From NCBI RefSeq assembly GCF_001679045.1, contig NZ_LYCK01000001.1, positions 134,793 through 198,792 of the forward strand: DNA of 64,000 nt, given 5' to 3'. Positions 8,808 through 21,076 of the stretch are shown here, in pieces. Source of the DNA: Haemophilus haemolyticus. GTDB lineage: Bacteria; Pseudomonadota; Gammaproteobacteria; Enterobacterales; Pasteurellaceae. Made by a program: the position numbers and the translations under genes. A model generated the notes under the pieces. It saw only the letters and a list, made by a program, of their open reading frames with translations. It searched no databases and had not been told where the DNA came from. How positions within the stretch are numbered: position 1 is the first letter of the stretch; every line of letters begins with the position of its first letter.

Positions 8808-10192
8808 CTGAATCCAATGCCTATCGCGGTTTAGCTTGGGTAGCAGCAATGGCACTTTTTATGCAAAGCCTAGATGCCACCATTCTTAATACTGCCTTAC
8901 CGGCGATATCCTCCGATTTACATAAACCCGCCTTTGAAATGCAAATGGCGATCATCGCTTATTCTTTAGCCGTTGCATTATTTATTCCTCTTACCGCTTG
9001 GGCTGCGACAAAATTTGGGACATTGACCGTTTTTCGCGCTGCGGTGCTGACTTTTATTTTAGGTTCTATTGCTTGTGCTGCAGCCCCTAATTTAGAAAGT
9101 TTAATTTTAGCCAGAGTGATTCAGGGGATGGGCGGTGCTTTTATGATGCCAGTGGCGCGTTTAGCCATTATTCAAGCTGTCCCCAAACAACAATTAGTTA
9201 ATGCTTGGAATTTAATGGCAACTGCAGGTTTGATTGGGCCAATTCTAGGGCCTATTTTGGGTGGATGGTTAGTCATTCACGCTAGCTGGCACTGGATTTT
9301 TTTAATTAATATTCCAATTGGTGCACTAGGAATTTTGGCATCAGGCAGCGTGATGAGTAATATTAAAGGCGAGGCAGAGAAACTAGATTGGACAGGTTTT
9401 TTACTCTTTGCATTAGGATTAGTTGGCATCACACTTGGTTTGGATTTACTCGGTGAAAGTCAGCATAGTGCAATTACAACCTATAGCGTGTTAGTTGTTG
9501 GTGTTCTGTTACTTGTGGTGTATTGTAGCTATGCCAAAAACAATGAAGATGCCATTTTACCTTTATCCCTTTTCCGTACTCGTACATTCAGATTAGGCAT
9601 TATTGCCAATATTTTTATCCGATTATCTGCATCTGGTGTTCCTTTTTTATTGCCTTTGATGTTCCAATTATCTTTCGGTTATAGTGCTGAAATGTCAGGC
9701 TGGCTATTAGCTCCGATTGCGCTCATTTCTGTGATTTTGAAAATATTAATTGGACGAATTCTAAATCGTTGGGGCTATAAAACAACGCTAATTTCATCTG
9801 CACTTTTGATGGCTGGCTCTGTGATTTCAATGGCTTGGTTAGATAAACAAAGTTCTCTAACTTGGATTATTTGCAATCTCATGTGGTACGGTGCTTGCAT
9901 GTCGATAATTTTCACTTCAATTAATACGTTGACTGTAGGTGATCTTTCAAAACAACAAGCAGGCACAGGTTCTACAGTATTAAGTATTGTGCAGCAAGTT
10001 GGGATTGGATTTGGTATTGCTATTTCATCGATAATTCTAAATCTCTATAGACATTTCTTTAGCGCGAGTGATGGATTACAACAGGCATTTAGCTATACTT
10101 TCTTAACCTCATCACTTTTTACAATCGCCTTAGTTTGGTCGCTTATGAAATTACATAAAAATGATGGCGATCATTTACGGAAGAATCCTTAG
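8804..10192 (+). CDS. MFS drug efflux transporter, DHA2 (EmrB/MdtD-like)
   Basis: An inner-membrane proton antiporter of 462 residues with about 13-14 hydrophobic segments. The DHA2 opening is plain: MALFMQSLDATILNTALPAI, then the RVIQGMGGAFMMPVARL loop motif and the motif C-like GPILGPILGGWLV. Closest family memory is E. coli MdtD. I start at 8804 (MTESNAYRG), overlapping the mobB stop as ATGA; an upstream GTG start at 8777 would lie inside mobB. No periplasmic adaptor gene is next to it, so it is probably a stand-alone exporter. Substrate unknown. Confidence 0.85.
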   Translation: MTESNAYRGLAWVAAMALFMQSLDATILNTALPAISSDLHKPAFEMQMAIIAYSLAVALFIPLTAWAATKFGTLTVFRAAVLTFILGSIACAAAPNLESLILARVIQGMGGAFMMPVARLAIIQAVPKQQLVNAWNLMATAGLIGPILGPILGGWLVIHASWHWIFLINIPIGALGILASGSVMSNIKGEAEKLDWTGFLLFALGLVGITLGLDLLGESQHSAITTYSVLVVGVLLLVVYCSYAKNNEDAILPLSLFRTRTFRLGIIANIFIRLSASGVPFLLPLMFQLSFGYSAEMSGWLLAPIALISVILKILIGRILNRWGYKTTLISSALLMAGSVISMAWLDKQSSLTWIICNLMWYGACMSIIFTSINTLTVGDLSKQQAGTGSTVLSIVQQVGIGFGIAISSIILNLYRHFFSASDGLQQAFSYTFLTSSLFTIALVWSLMKLHKNDGDHLRKNP

Positions 10193-10345
10193 ATTAATTT
10201 GTTATAATCCATAGAATTTTTTTATTTAAAAAAAGCGACATTTGCTTATATCTTATTAAACATTTATTTTAGATAGGATTTATCTAGCATCTTGGTTATA
10301 TCACTATGCTCGCATAAATCTCTGCCAACAAAGTGAGGAACTATC

Positions 10346-11989
10346 ATGAAGCTAAAAGCAACACTAACTCTTGCGGCTGCAACTCTTGTATTAGCCGCTT
10401 GTGATCAATCAGGTTCAACAAATAAACCGACCGCACAAGCTGAAACTAAATCAGCATCTAACAACACTTTCGTTTACTGTACAGCAAAAGCACCTTTAGG
10501 ATTTAGCCCTGCACTTGTAATGGAGGGAACATCTTATAATGCAAGCTCACAACAAGTGTATAACCGCTTAGTTGAATTTAAAAAAGGCTCAACAGATATT
10601 GAACCAGCCTTAGCTGAAAGCTGGGAAATTAGCGATGATGGTTTAACTTACACATTCCATTTAAGAAAAGGTGTTAAATTCCATACAACAAAAGAATTTA
10701 CCCCAACACGTGATTTTAATGCAGATGATGTTGTATTTTCATTCCAACGTCAGTTAGATCCAAATCATCCATATCACAATGTATCTAAAGGGACTTATCC
10801 ATATTTCAAAGCAATGAAATTCCCTGAGTTGTTGAAATCAGTGGAGAAAGTAGATGACAATACAATTCGTATTACCTTAAACAAGAAAGATGCGACTTTC
10901 TTGGCAAGTTTAGGCATGGATTTTATTTCTATTTATTCCGCAGAATATGCTGATGCAATGCTGAAAGCAGGTAAGCCAGAAACAATTGATAATCGTCCAG
11001 TGGGGACTGGGCCATTTGTGTTTGTTGATTACAAAACGGATCAAGCTGCCCAGTATGTAGCAAACGAAAACTATTGGAAGGGTAGAACACCATTGGATCG
11101 TTTAGTTATCAATATTGTGCCAGATGCGACAACACGTTATGCAAAATTACAGGCCGGTTCTTGTGATTTAATTTTATTCCCGAATGTAGCGGATTTAGCC
11201 AAAATGAAAACAGATCCAAAAGTACAACTTTTGGAACAAAAAGGTTTGAACGTGGCGTATATCGCATTCAATACCGAAAAAGCACCGTTTGATAATGTCA
11301 AAGTTCGTCAAGCGTTGAATTACGCAGTGGATAAAAAAGCGATTATTGAAGCAGTTTACCAAGGAGCAGGTACACCAGCTAAAAATCCACTTCCTCCAAC
11401 AATTTGGAGTTACAACGATGAAGTTCAAGATTATCCGTACGATCCAGAAAAAGCAAAACAACTTTTAGCTGAAGCAGGTTACCCAAATGGTTTTGAAACT
11501 GATTTTTGGATTCAACCTGTTGTACGAGCTTCTAACCCAAATCCAAAACGTATGGCTGAACTTATCATGGCGGACTGGGCAAAAGTTGGTGTAAAAACTA
11601 ACCCAGTTACCTATGAATGGGCGGATTACCAAAAACGTGCGAAAGCGGGTGAGTTAACTGCGGGTATCTTTGGTTGGTCTGGTGATAATGGTGATCCTGA
11701 TAACTTCTTATCTCCATTATTGGCAAGTTCAAACGCGGGCAATTCCAATATGGCTCGTTTTAAAAATCCAGAATTTGATGCATTACTAGATAAAGCAATC
11801 GGATTAACAAATAAGGAAGAACGCACCGCACTTTATAAACAAGCGCAAGTTATCATTCATAATCAAGCACCTTGGATTCCAGTGGCACATTCTGTTGGTT
11901 TTGCACCACTTAGTCCACGCGTAAAAGGCTATGTACAAAGCCCATTTGGCTATGATGCTTTCTATGGTGTGAGTGTTGATGGTAAATAA
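10346..11989 (+). CDS. hbpA: Heme-binding lipoprotein HbpA (DppA-type solute-binding protein)
   Basis: A 547-residue periplasmic binding lipoprotein of the peptide/heme ABC family. The lipobox TLVLAAC ends near residue 19. Typical family 5 text includes LAESWEISDDGLTYTFHLRKGVKFH and VRQALNYAVDKKAII. In H. influenzae this protein is HbpA/DppA, which binds heme and glutathione and serves the Dpp ABC transporter; heme supply matters because the organism cannot make protoporphyrin. No permease or ATPase genes are alongside, so it works with components encoded elsewhere. AAGTGAGGA is the ribosome site. A strong terminator follows. Confidence 0.92.
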   Translation: MKLKATLTLAAATLVLAACDQSGSTNKPTAQAETKSASNNTFVYCTAKAPLGFSPALVMEGTSYNASSQQVYNRLVEFKKGSTDIEPALAESWEISDDGLTYTFHLRKGVKFHTTKEFTPTRDFNADDVVFSFQRQLDPNHPYHNVSKGTYPYFKAMKFPELLKSVEKVDDNTIRITLNKKDATFLASLGMDFISIYSAEYADAMLKAGKPETIDNRPVGTGPFVFVDYKTDQAAQYVANENYWKGRTPLDRLVINIVPDATTRYAKLQAGSCDLILFPNVADLAKMKTDPKVQLLEQKGLNVAYIAFNTEKAPFDNVKVRQALNYAVDKKAIIEAVYQGAGTPAKNPLPPTIWSYNDEVQDYPYDPEKAKQLLAEAGYPNGFETDFWIQPVVRASNPNPKRMAELIMADWAKVGVKTNPVTYEWADYQKRAKAGELTAGIFGWSGDNGDPDNFLSPLLASSNAGNSNMARFKNPEFDALLDKAIGLTNKEERTALYKQAQVIIHNQAPWIPVAHSVGFAPLSPRVKGYVQSPFGYDAFYGVSVDGK

Positions 11990-12010
11990 TTAATACTATT
12001 TCAGTTTTTT

Positions 12011-12037
12011 AGGCCCTTATTTCGTAAGGGCCTTTTT
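12011..12037 (+). terminator. Terminator after hbpA
   Basis: Nine-base stem AGGCCCTTA (12011-12019) with TAAGGGCCT (12025-12033), loop TTTCG, tail TTTT. On the minus strand the stem is followed by A residues, so it does not serve ligA. Confidence 0.88.
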
Positions 12038-12058
12038 ATTTATATGATTCTAATTTAA

Positions 12059-14173
<2,115 letters not shown>

Positions 14174-14186
14174 TTAAGGTATGAAT

Positions 14187-15173
14187 TTACACGCGAGCAA
14201 GATATGTTTGCTCTGCATTTTCATCAAAGATTTCTTGTTCTTCAGTAAGCACGATGCCTTGTAAATCTTCGGCTAATGTATGTGCTGCGCGGATCATCAT
14301 TCGTAAATTAGCGAGATTATTACCTGGTGATGGCAGTTGCATAAATAATACAATTCCCATTGTGCTAAAATCCACTAAGTTGTAAGCATCGAATGTTCCT
14401 GGTTGCTCTAAATTTGCCACGCTAAAGAGAATGGGACTTGCTACACTTAAATCTAAGTGGCGGTGATACATTTCATCCTCTCCTAAGATAAACCCTAAGT
14501 TTTCAAGTGCTTGTACTAATTTTGCACCGTTAAATTGGTCGCTAGATTTTGGAATAAGATAAAGTTGAATATAGCCAGTTTTTTGTTTCGGTTTAGCTGT
14601 CGTTTCTGCTTTTGATTCATTAAAAGATACGTTGTAGTCCACTTGACGTTCTTCGTGAGCTAATTCCGCAAGTTGCGCTCTTAATTCTGGTGATGATGAA
14701 TTAATTCCGTCGAAACTAGCATTTTGGCTTTGTTCTTCAATTTGTTCCAATGTCATATTCGCAACGCTATTTGATGTCGGCATATCATATTGTGGTTGAG
14801 TCGGCTTTAACGGCTCAGAACGATGATTTCCCATATCATAAACAGGTTGAACATTTGGAATCGAAATCTTAATGTCATCGACGCTTTTTTCACTTTGTCT
14901 ATAATCGACAGGTTCTTGAGTCACTGCAGTATTAGGCATGACTTGATGACGAATTGGTGCATTTGCTTGCACTCCAGTGACGTGAGACAAATTAGCATTT
15001 GTTGGTTGCGTTTCTTCTTGCGTGTGGGACCTTTGCACATGAGACGTGCGGTCAAATTTATTAGCTTTATCAAAATATTTTGATTTCTCACGACGATTTG
15101 ACCATAATCCGTGCACGATTAAGGCAACAAGTGCCAAAATGCCCACAATAATCAAAATTGTATTTAAATCCAT
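14187..15173 (-). CDS. zipA: Cell division protein ZipA
   Basis: Tethers FtsZ to the inner membrane at the division site. Residues 5-24 form the N-terminal membrane anchor ([20 protein letters not shown]), followed by a basic patch (NRREKSKYF), a long polar linker rich in Q, P and S from about 30 to 190, and the globular FtsZ-binding domain beginning near [12 protein letters not shown]. The 328 residues equal the E. coli length. It is divergent from cysZ, as in E. coli, and upstream of ligA. Confidence 0.95.
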   Translation of the reverse strand: MDLNTILIIVGILALVALIVHGLWSNRREKSKYFDKANKFDRTSHVQRSHTQEETQPTNANLSHVTGVQANAPIRHQVMPNTAVTQEPVDYRQSEKSVDDIKISIPNVQPVYDMGNHRSEPLKPTQPQYDMPTSNSVANMTLEQIEEQSQNASFDGINSSSPELRAQLAELAHEERQVDYNVSFNESKAETTAKPKQKTGYIQLYLIPKSSDQFNGAKLVQALENLGFILGEDEMYHRHLDLSVASPILFSVANLEQPGTFDAYNLVDFSTMGIVLFMQLPSPGNNLANLRMMIRAAHTLAEDLQGIVLTEEQEIFDENAEQTYLARV

Positions 15174-15325
15174 CTTTATTCCTTACGCGTGCTAGTCCTG
15201 CGAGAATGCTATTAATGGCGCTAATCCTACCATATTTCAGTAGGTGAAAAAATACTTCAATGCGTGGAATTTTAAGGGAAAAGAGCGGTCTGTTTTAGGC
15301 GTATTTTTATTGAAAGGAAAGAAAA

Positions 15326-16144
15326 ATGTTGAACCCGAATGAATTAAAATCTGGTTTCCATTATTTTGTAATGGGCTGGCATTACATTACACAAAAAGGT
15401 TTGCGTCGGTTTGTTATTATTCCAATTTTGCTCAATACCGTTTTGCTTTGTGGTTTATTTTGGCTTTTTATTAGCCAAATTACGAGCGCTATTGATTGGG
15501 TGATGAATTTTATTCCAGACTGGTTGAGTTTTCTCAGTGTCATTTTACTGACACTTTCGATCTTAACAATTTTGTTGCTCTTTTATTTTACCTTCACCAC
15601 ACTTTCTGGCTTTATTGCCGCACCTTTTAATGGTTTGTTGGCGGAAAAAGTAGAAAAAATGCTGACGGGGGAAAATATTAATGATGATGGTCTTGTTGAT
15701 GTAATAAAAGATGTGCCTCGTATGCTTGCTCGAGAGTGGCAAAAATTACGTTATAGCCTACCCAAAATTATCGCCTTATTTTTACTGAGTTTTATTCCTT
15801 TGGTTGGGCAAACCATCGTGCCTGTACTAACTTTCTTGTTCACTTGTTGGATGATGGCAATTCAATACTGTGATTATCCTTTTGATAATCACAAAGTCTC
15901 TTTTGATATCATGAAAAATGCGCTTGGCAATCAACGAACTCAAAGTTTAACTTTTGGTGGATTGGTTACTTGTTGTACTTTTGTACCAGTGATTAATTTA
16001 TTAATTATGCCTGTTGCAGTATGTGGTGCGACGGTGATGTGGGTGGAAAATTATCGTAATAACTTACGTTTTAATATGAATAACCATTCTTCATCTCAAA
16101 CAGGGCTTGAGGCTCGTTCAGAAAATACAGGGATTGTTAAATAG
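15326..16144 (+). CDS. cysZ: Sulfate permease CysZ
   Basis: Inner-membrane sulfate uptake protein that feeds cysteine synthesis. Its 272 residues contain four long hydrophobic segments, and the family segments [31 protein letters not shown] and [15 protein letters not shown] are visible. The ribosome site GAAAGGAAA is strong. cysK follows 99 bases later, the conserved zipA-cysZ-cysK order. The C-terminal tail is polar and poorly conserved. Confidence 0.95.
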   Translation: MLNPNELKSGFHYFVMGWHYITQKGLRRFVIIPILLNTVLLCGLFWLFISQITSAIDWVMNFIPDWLSFLSVILLTLSILTILLLFYFTFTTLSGFIAAPFNGLLAEKVEKMLTGENINDDGLVDVIKDVPRMLAREWQKLRYSLPKIIALFLLSFIPLVGQTIVPVLTFLFTCWMMAIQYCDYPFDNHKVSFDIMKNALGNQRTQSLTFGGLVTCCTFVPVINLLIMPVAVCGATVMWVENYRNNLRFNMNNHSSSQTGLEARSENTGIVK

Positions 16145-16243
16145 CTTGCGGTTATAAAATAGATCAAATAACTATTTTTTTTATCAAAAGTGCGATGCTA
16201 TAAATAAACCAACATCAACGAAGTCCAACGAAAGGGAAATATT

Positions 16244-17194
16244 ATGACAATTTATGCAGACAATTCTTATTCTATCGGAAATACGCCACTTGTGCGTTTA
16301 AAACACTTTGGTCATAACGGCAATGTGGTCGTGAAAATTGAAGGTCGTAACCCAAGCTACAGCGTAAAATGCCGCATTGGGGCGAATATGGTGTGGCAAG
16401 CAGAAAAAGATGGCACGCTCACAAAAGGGAAAGAAATTGTAGATGCAACGAGCGGTAACACCGGTATTGCTTTGGCTTATGTTGCTGCCGCTAGAGGTTA
16501 TAAAATCACGCTCACCATGCCGGAAACAATGAGCCTAGAAAGAAAACGTTTATTGCGCGGATTGGGTGTGAATTTAGTGCTTACCGAAGGCACAAAAGGA
16601 ATGAAAGGCGCGATTGCGAAAGCAGAAGAAATTGTTGCTTCTGATCCAAACCACTATGTCATGCTTAAACAATTTGAAAATCCAGCCAATCCACAAATTC
16701 ACCGAGAAACAACAGGCCCTGAAATTTGGAAAGATACGGAGGGAAAAGTAGATGTTGTGGTTGCTGGCGTAGGAACAGGCGGTACGATTACGGGTATTTC
16801 TCGCGCGATTAAATTAGATTTTGGTAAACAAATCACTTCTGTTGCCGTTGAGCCAGTTGAATCACCTGTCATTACTCAAACTTTAGCGGGCGAAGAAGCA
16901 AAACCAGGCCCACACAAAATTCAAGGCATCGGTGCTGGTTTTATTCCAAAAAATTTAGATTTATCTATTATTGATCGCGTAGAAACTGTTGATAGCGATA
17001 CCGCACTTGCTACAGCTCGTCGCTTAATGGCAGAAGAAGGCATTCTTGCTGGTATTTCATCTGGTGCAGCTGTCGCAGCCGCAGATCGCCTAGCTAAATT
17101 ACCAGAATTTGCTGATAAACTCATTGTCGTTATTTTGCCTTCAGCTTCTGAACGCTATTTAAGCACAGCACTGTTTGAAGGGATTGAGGGATAA
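16244..17194 (+). CDS. cysK: Cysteine synthase A (O-acetylserine sulfhydrylase)
   Basis: PLP enzyme that makes cysteine from O-acetylserine and sulfide. The PLP lysine lies in [14 protein letters not shown], the substrate loop reads [10 protein letters not shown], the phosphate loop [10 protein letters not shown], and [11 protein letters not shown] is near the C-terminus. The 316 residues match E. coli (323). AAAGGGAAA is the ribosome site. It lies downstream of cysZ on the same strand, so sulfate entry and incorporation are grouped. An uptake-sequence hairpin terminates it. Confidence 0.98.
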   Translation: MTIYADNSYSIGNTPLVRLKHFGHNGNVVVKIEGRNPSYSVKCRIGANMVWQAEKDGTLTKGKEIVDATSGNTGIALAYVAAARGYKITLTMPETMSLERKRLLRGLGVNLVLTEGTKGMKGAIAKAEEIVASDPNHYVMLKQFENPANPQIHRETTGPEIWKDTEGKVDVVVAGVGTGGTITGISRAIKLDFGKQITSVAVEPVESPVITQTLAGEEAKPGPHKIQGIGAGFIPKNLDLSIIDRVETVDSDTALATARRLMAEEGILAGISSGAAVAAADRLAKLPEFADKLIVVILPSASERYLSTALFEGIEG

Positions 17195-17204
17195 ATAAAA
17201 AAGA

Positions 17205-17237
17205 AAAAAGTGCGGTGAATTTTCACCGCATTTTTGT
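17205..17237 (+). terminator. Terminator after cysK built on an uptake sequence
   Basis: AAAAGTGCGGTGAA pairs with the downstream TTCACCGCATTTTT. One arm is an exact uptake core (17208-17216); the other is a one-base variant. The run of T forms the tail. Confidence 0.8.
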
Positions 17238-17255
17238 ATTTGGCATCTCTGGAAA

Positions 17256-17285
17256 CAAAAAAGCCTAGCATTTGCTAGGCTTCTT
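17256..17285 (-). terminator. Terminator after sodA
   Basis: AAGCCTAGCA (17261-17270) pairs with TGCTAGGCTT (17273-17282). On the minus strand the stem ends in TTTTTTG, fitting the 3' end of sodA at 17295. Confidence 0.85.
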
Positions 17286-17294
17286 TAATATTGA

Positions 17295-17942
17295 TTATTT
17301 TGCGCAGTTGCAGTGTGCTGTTTTTTGTTCAAAACGTTCTGCGACGAAATCCCAGTTTACCACGTTCCAGAATTCTTTAATGTAGTCTGGACGGCGGTTT
17401 TGGAATTTTAAATAGTAAGCATGTTCCCAAACGTCTAAACCTAAAAGTGGAAAACCTTCACAACCAGCTACTTCTTTACCCATTAATGGGGTATCTTGGT
17501 TTGCTGTTGATACCACTGCTAATTTACCTTCAGCAGTTAATACTAACCACGCCCAACCTGAACCGAAACGAGTTGCTGCTGCTTTTTCAAATTCTGCTTT
17601 AAATATATCTACAGAACCGAAATCACGTTCAATAGCATTTTTTAATGCGCCCTGTAAGGTTGTGCCTTTTTTTAAACCTTTCCAGAATAAGCTGTGGTTT
17701 GCATGACCACCCGCGTTATTGCGTAATACGCCACGTTTTTCTGCAGGGATTTTGTCAAGGTTAGAAACTAATTGACCTGGGCACATTTCCACTAACTCAG
17801 CAGGTAAACCTTCTAATGCAGCGTTTGCATTGTTTACATACGCTTGGTGGTGTTTGCTGTGGTGGATTTCCATTGTTTGCGCATCGAAATGTGGTTCTAA
17901 TGCATCGTAGGCGTAGCCTAATTCAGGTAGAGTGTAAGCCAT
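17295..17942 (-). CDS. sodA: Manganese superoxide dismutase SodA
   Basis: Dismutates superoxide in the cytoplasm. The 215 residues contain the metal ligands in their usual settings: H27 in MEIHHSKHH, the histidine of [10 protein letters not shown], and the Asp and His of [22 protein letters not shown] and [10 protein letters not shown] mark the Mn rather than Fe type. Odd feature: the last residues run AHCNCAK, a His-Cys-x-Cys tail absent from E. coli SodA and possibly metal-binding. Upstream sequence has an FNR-like box (18024-18037). It is divergent from ccmA. Confidence 0.96.
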   Translation of the reverse strand: MAYTLPELGYAYDALEPHFDAQTMEIHHSKHHQAYVNNANAALEGLPAELVEMCPGQLVSNLDKIPAEKRGVLRNNAGGHANHSLFWKGLKKGTTLQGALKNAIERDFGSVDIFKAEFEKAAATRFGSGWAWLVLTAEGKLAVVSTANQDTPLMGKEVAGCEGFPLLGLDVWEHAYYLKFQNRRPDYIKEFWNVVNWDFVAERFEQKTAHCNCAK

Positions 17943-18023
17943 AATTTATTCCTTCTATGTAAAGACAAATTTCGTTGAGGGTTTTGGTCTATAACCAAAA
18001 TTGGGCAAATAATAGCAAAAATT

Positions 18024-18037
18024 TTGATTTAGATCAT
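18024..18037. promoter_or_regulatory. FNR-like box upstream of sodA
   Basis: TTGATTTAGATCAT differs from the FNR consensus TTGAT-N4-ATCAA at the final base. It lies 82 bases before the sodA start. In E. coli sodA is repressed by FNR and ArcA when oxygen is absent, so a similar role is plausible but not shown. Confidence 0.35.
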
Positions 18038-18080
18038 TAAATGTTTTTCCTTTTGCATTAATAGACGAATTTATTAAACC

Positions 18081-18094
18081 TTGTTTTAAATCAA
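18081..18094. promoter_or_regulatory. FNR-like box upstream of the ccm operon
   Basis: TTGTTTTAAATCAA matches the FNR consensus at nine of ten fixed positions and lies 110 bases before ccmA. Anaerobic induction of c-type cytochrome maturation by FNR is known in enterobacteria. No convincing -10 element sits at the ideal spacing, so confidence is low. Confidence 0.3.
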
Positions 18095-18203
18095 TAAACC
18101 TATTAATCTACACCTAAAGAGTTATCTGTTTTAGGGGCTAAAATCTCGTCAAATATTTCTCTTGTGATAGAATACCGCCACTTTTTATTTTCCCTTTGCA
18201 ATT

Positions 18204-18842
18204 ATGTTTGAACCACACAAGTTATCTCTGCAAAATTTATCCTGCCAACGTGGTGAGCGCGTACTTTTTCGTGCTTTGACTTGCGATTTTAATAGCGGTG
18301 ATTTTGTGCAAATTGAAGGGCATAATGGCATAGGTAAAACCAGTTTATTGCGTATTCTTGCTGGTTTAGCTCAACCTTTAGAAGGCGAAGTGCGGTGGGA
18401 TGCTGAAGCAATTTCTAAACAACGTGAACAGTATCATCAGAATTTGCTTTATTTAGGTCATCTTTCTGGTGTTAAACCAGAATTAACCGCGTGGGAAAAT
18501 TTGCAGTTTTATCAACGAATTAGCCAAGCTGAACAAAATACTGACATTCTGTGGGATTTGCTTGAGAAAGTAGGGTTGTTAGGTCGTGAAGATTTGCCTG
18601 CCGCACAACTTTCTGCTGGGCAACAAAAGCGTATCGCGTTAGGTCGCTTATGGCTGTCTCAAGCGCCCTTATGGATTTTAGATGAGCCGTTTACTGCGAT
18701 TGATAAAAAAGGCGTGGAAATTCTAACCGCACTTTTTGATGAGCATGCTCAACGAGGTGGTATTGTGTTGTTGACCAGCCACCAAGAAGTGCCTAGTTCT
18801 CATCTGCAAAAATTGAATTTAGCGGCTTATAAAGCGGAATAA
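18204..18842 (+). CDS. ccmA: Heme exporter ATPase CcmA
   Basis: ABC ATPase of the CcmABCD complex, which releases holo-CcmE during cytochrome c maturation. Walker [10 protein letters not shown] is at 39-47, the signature is [13 protein letters not shown], and Walker B is [12 protein letters not shown]. The 212 residues are typical. It opens an operon of nine collinear genes reaching 25056 that holds the whole System I maturation set. No clear ribosome site precedes the ATG. ccmB starts four bases after the stop. Confidence 0.97.
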   Translation: MFEPHKLSLQNLSCQRGERVLFRALTCDFNSGDFVQIEGHNGIGKTSLLRILAGLAQPLEGEVRWDAEAISKQREQYHQNLLYLGHLSGVKPELTAWENLQFYQRISQAEQNTDILWDLLEKVGLLGREDLPAAQLSAGQQKRIALGRLWLSQAPLWILDEPFTAIDKKGVEILTALFDEHAQRGGIVLLTSHQEVPSSHLQKLNLAAYKAE

Positions 18843-18846
18843 CTTA

Positions 18847-19512
18847 ATGATTTTTTTAGAGATAATTAAACGAGAACTTCAAATTGCGATGCGCAAAAAT
18901 GCGGAAATTTTAAATCCCCTATGGTTTTTTTTGCTTGTGATTACCTTGTTTCCACTTGTTATTGGGCCGGATCCTAAATTACTTTCTCGTATCGCACCGG
19001 GTATCGCATGGGTAGCCGCATTACTTTCAGCATTGCTTTCTTTTGAACGTTTATTCCGTGATGATTTTATTGATGGTTCTCTTGAACAATTAATGTTAAC
19101 CGCACAGCCTTTGCCGATGACGGCTTTGGCTAAAGTCGTTGCACATTGGTTGCTCACCGGTTTGCCACTTATTTTGCTATCACCGATTGCAGCTTTATTG
19201 CTTTCTCTTGAGGTCAATATTTGGTGGGCATTGGTTTTGACATTGTTACTGGGTACCCCTGTATTGAGTTGTATCGGTGCAATTGGCGTGGCTTTAACGG
19301 TGGGATTGCGAAAAGGTGGCGTGTTGTTGAGTTTGCTTGTTGTTCCGTTGTTTATTCCTGTTTTGATTTTTGCGTCCTCAGTATTAGAGGCGGCAGGATT
19401 AAATGTACCTTATGGGGGACAACTGGCGATTTTAGGTGCCATGATGGTTGGTGCAGTAACGCTTTCGCCTTTTGCCATCGCAGCGGCACTGCGAATTAGT
19501 TTAGATAATTAA
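18847..19512 (+). CDS. ccmB: Heme exporter membrane subunit CcmB
   Basis: Six-helix membrane partner of CcmA, 221 residues as in E. coli (220). Family text includes IIKRELQIAMRKNAEILNPLWFF at the N-terminus and FRDDFIDGSLEQLMLTAQPL. With CcmA and CcmC it forms the complex that frees heme-loaded CcmE. A stem-loop terminator lies directly after the gene, before ccmC, so expression may step down there. Confidence 0.96.
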   Translation: MIFLEIIKRELQIAMRKNAEILNPLWFFLLVITLFPLVIGPDPKLLSRIAPGIAWVAALLSALLSFERLFRDDFIDGSLEQLMLTAQPLPMTALAKVVAHWLLTGLPLILLSPIAALLLSLEVNIWWALVLTLLLGTPVLSCIGAIGVALTVGLRKGGVLLSLLVVPLFIPVLIFASSVLEAAGLNVPYGGQLAILGAMMVGAVTLSPFAIAAALRISLDN

Positions 19513-19519
19513 TTTCATT

Positions 19520-19547
19520 CCACCGCATAAAAGTGCGGTGGTTTTTC
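19520..19547 (+). terminator. Internal terminator between ccmB and ccmC
   Basis: Perfect eight-base stem CCACCGCA (19520-19527) with TGCGGTGG (19534-19541), six-base loop, then TTTTTCT. The right arm overlaps an exact uptake core (19531-19539). It lies inside an operon, so it probably acts as a partial terminator or RNA 3'-end protector. Confidence 0.75.
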
Positions 19548-19571
19548 TCTTTAATTTTTAAGGATTTTTTT

Positions 19572-20312
19572 ATGTGGAAGTGGCTACATCCTTATGCAAA
19601 ACCCGAAACTCAATATCGTATCTGCGGTAAATTGAGTCCGTTATTTGCATTTTTAACGCTTATTTTACTCGGTGTCGGCATTGTATGGGGCTTAGCATTC
19701 GCCCCAGCAGATTACCAACAAGGTAATAGTTTCCGAATTATGTACGTGCATGTACCGACAGCTATTTGGTCAATGGGCGTGTATGGTTCAATGGCGATTG
19801 CGGCTGTGGTTGCCCTTGTGTGGCAAATTAAGCAAGCTCACCTCGCAATGATTGCAATGGCGCCAATTGGTGCATTGTTTACTTTTTTATCGCTTGTGAC
19901 TGGCGCGATTTGGGGTAAACCAATGTGGGGCACTTGGTGGGTGTGGGATGCTCGCTTAACTGCAGAATTGATTTTATTCTTTCTTTATCTTGGTATCCTA
20001 GCGCTTTATTCTGCTTTTTCAGATCGTAACGTAGGGGCAAAAGCAGCGGGGATTTTATGCATTACAACGGTCGTGATTTTACCGATTATTCATTTTTCTG
20101 TGGAATGGTGGAACACGTTACATCAAGGTGCGAGTATCACTAAACTGGAAAAACCATCCATTGCAATTCCAATGTTGGTTCCATTAATTTTGTGTATCTT
20201 CGGTTTTTTAACCTTGTATATTTGGCTTACTTTAGTGCGTTATCGCGTGGAATTATTGAAAGAGGATGCGAAACGTCCTTGGGTTAAAGTATTAGCTCAA
20301 ACACTGAAATAA
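19572..20312 (+). CDS. ccmC: Heme handling protein CcmC
   Basis: Six-helix protein that presents heme to CcmE. The WWD heme domain reads WGTWWVWDARLT, with conserved histidines in MYVHVPTAIW and the IIHFSVEWWNTLHQG segment. I start at 19572 (MWKWLHPYAKPE), which has TAAGGA upstream and gives 246 residues, the E. coli length. An in-frame GTG at 19533 lies in the terminator stem and is not credible. Confidence 0.96.
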   Translation: MWKWLHPYAKPETQYRICGKLSPLFAFLTLILLGVGIVWGLAFAPADYQQGNSFRIMYVHVPTAIWSMGVYGSMAIAAVVALVWQIKQAHLAMIAMAPIGALFTFLSLVTGAIWGKPMWGTWWVWDARLTAELILFFLYLGILALYSAFSDRNVGAKAAGILCITTVVILPIIHFSVEWWNTLHQGASITKLEKPSIAIPMLVPLILCIFGFLTLYIWLTLVRYRVELLKEDAKRPWVKVLAQTLK

Positions 20313-20354
20313 AGTGCGGTTAGTTTTTTAGCGATTTTTTATAAGGAATATTTT

Positions 20355-20558
20355 ATGTTTTTCCAAACTTGGAGTGATTTTTTTAATATGGGTGGCTACG
20401 GTTTTTACGTATGGTTATCCTATGCAATAAGTTTAGTGGCAGTTATTGCCTTAATTGTTCAAAGTGTAAAACAACGCAAGACAGTGTTACAAAATGTATT
20501 GCGTGAGCAACAACGCGAAGAACGTTTACAACAAGCAAATAAAGGGAACACACTATGA
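20355..20558 (+). CDS. ccmD: Heme exporter subunit CcmD
   Basis: Small 67-residue membrane protein with one helix (about 17-36) and a highly charged C-terminal tail rich in K, R, E and Q, as in CcmD of other bacteria. It stabilises CcmC-CcmE contact. ATAAGGAAT is the ribosome site. The TGA overlaps the ccmE ATG. Confidence 0.93.
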   Translation: MFFQTWSDFFNMGGYGFYVWLSYAISLVAVIALIVQSVKQRKTVLQNVLREQQREERLQQANKGNTL

Positions 20559-21076
20559 ATCCAAGACGTAAATCCAGATTTAAATTAGTCATTTTTGTTG
20601 TGCTCGGCATTGCTATTGCAAGTGGATTGATGCTGTATGCGTTACGTCAAAATATCGACTTGTTTTATACTCCATCTGAAGTGATTCAAGGTAAGGATAA
20701 TAACCCGAATCAAAAACCTGAAGTGGGGCAGCGAATTCGTGTTGGTGGTATGGTGGTTGAAGGCACGGTAGTGCGTGATCCAAAAAGCTTAAAAGTGCGG
20801 TTCGATTTAAATGATATTGGCCCTGCGATCACTGTTGAATATGAAGGCATTTTGCCAGATCTTTTCCGCGAAGGACAAGGTATTGTGGCTCAAGGAGTAT
20901 TAACTCAGCCAACCGTTTTAACCGCAACAGAAGTATTGGCTAAACACGATGAAAATTATGTGCCACCAGAATTAGGTGAAAAAATGCAAAAAGTGCATAA
21001 ACCAATGGGGATTGGTGATGCAGATTTAAAAGGCGAAAGCACACGTGATCGTCAAGAAAAAGAAGGCGCAAAATGA
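20555..21076 (+). CDS. ccmE: Heme chaperone CcmE
   Basis: Membrane-anchored periplasmic heme chaperone. Residues 10-30 form the anchor. H131 in [12 protein letters not shown] is the residue that binds heme covalently, and Y135 is the known axial ligand position. The 173 residues with a disordered charged tail are typical. Start and stop overlap the neighbours as ATGA at both ends (ccmD and ccmF), so translation is coupled. Confidence 0.97.
   Translation: MNPRRKSRFKLVIFVVLGIAIASGLMLYALRQNIDLFYTPSEVIQGKDNNPNQKPEVGQRIRVGGMVVEGTVVRDPKSLKVRFDLNDIGPAITVEYEGILPDLFREGQGIVAQGVLTQPTVLTATEVLAKHDENYVPPELGEKMQKVHKPMGIGDADLKGESTRDRQEKEGAK

Noticed and set aside
16189..16200. AAAAGTGCGATGC near the cysK promoter
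   Set aside because: One base off the uptake core and only half of a CRP-S arm; neither is convincing.
19533..19571. Longer start for ccmC
   Set aside because: A GTG inside the terminator stem; the ATG at 19572 has a ribosome site and gives the family length.
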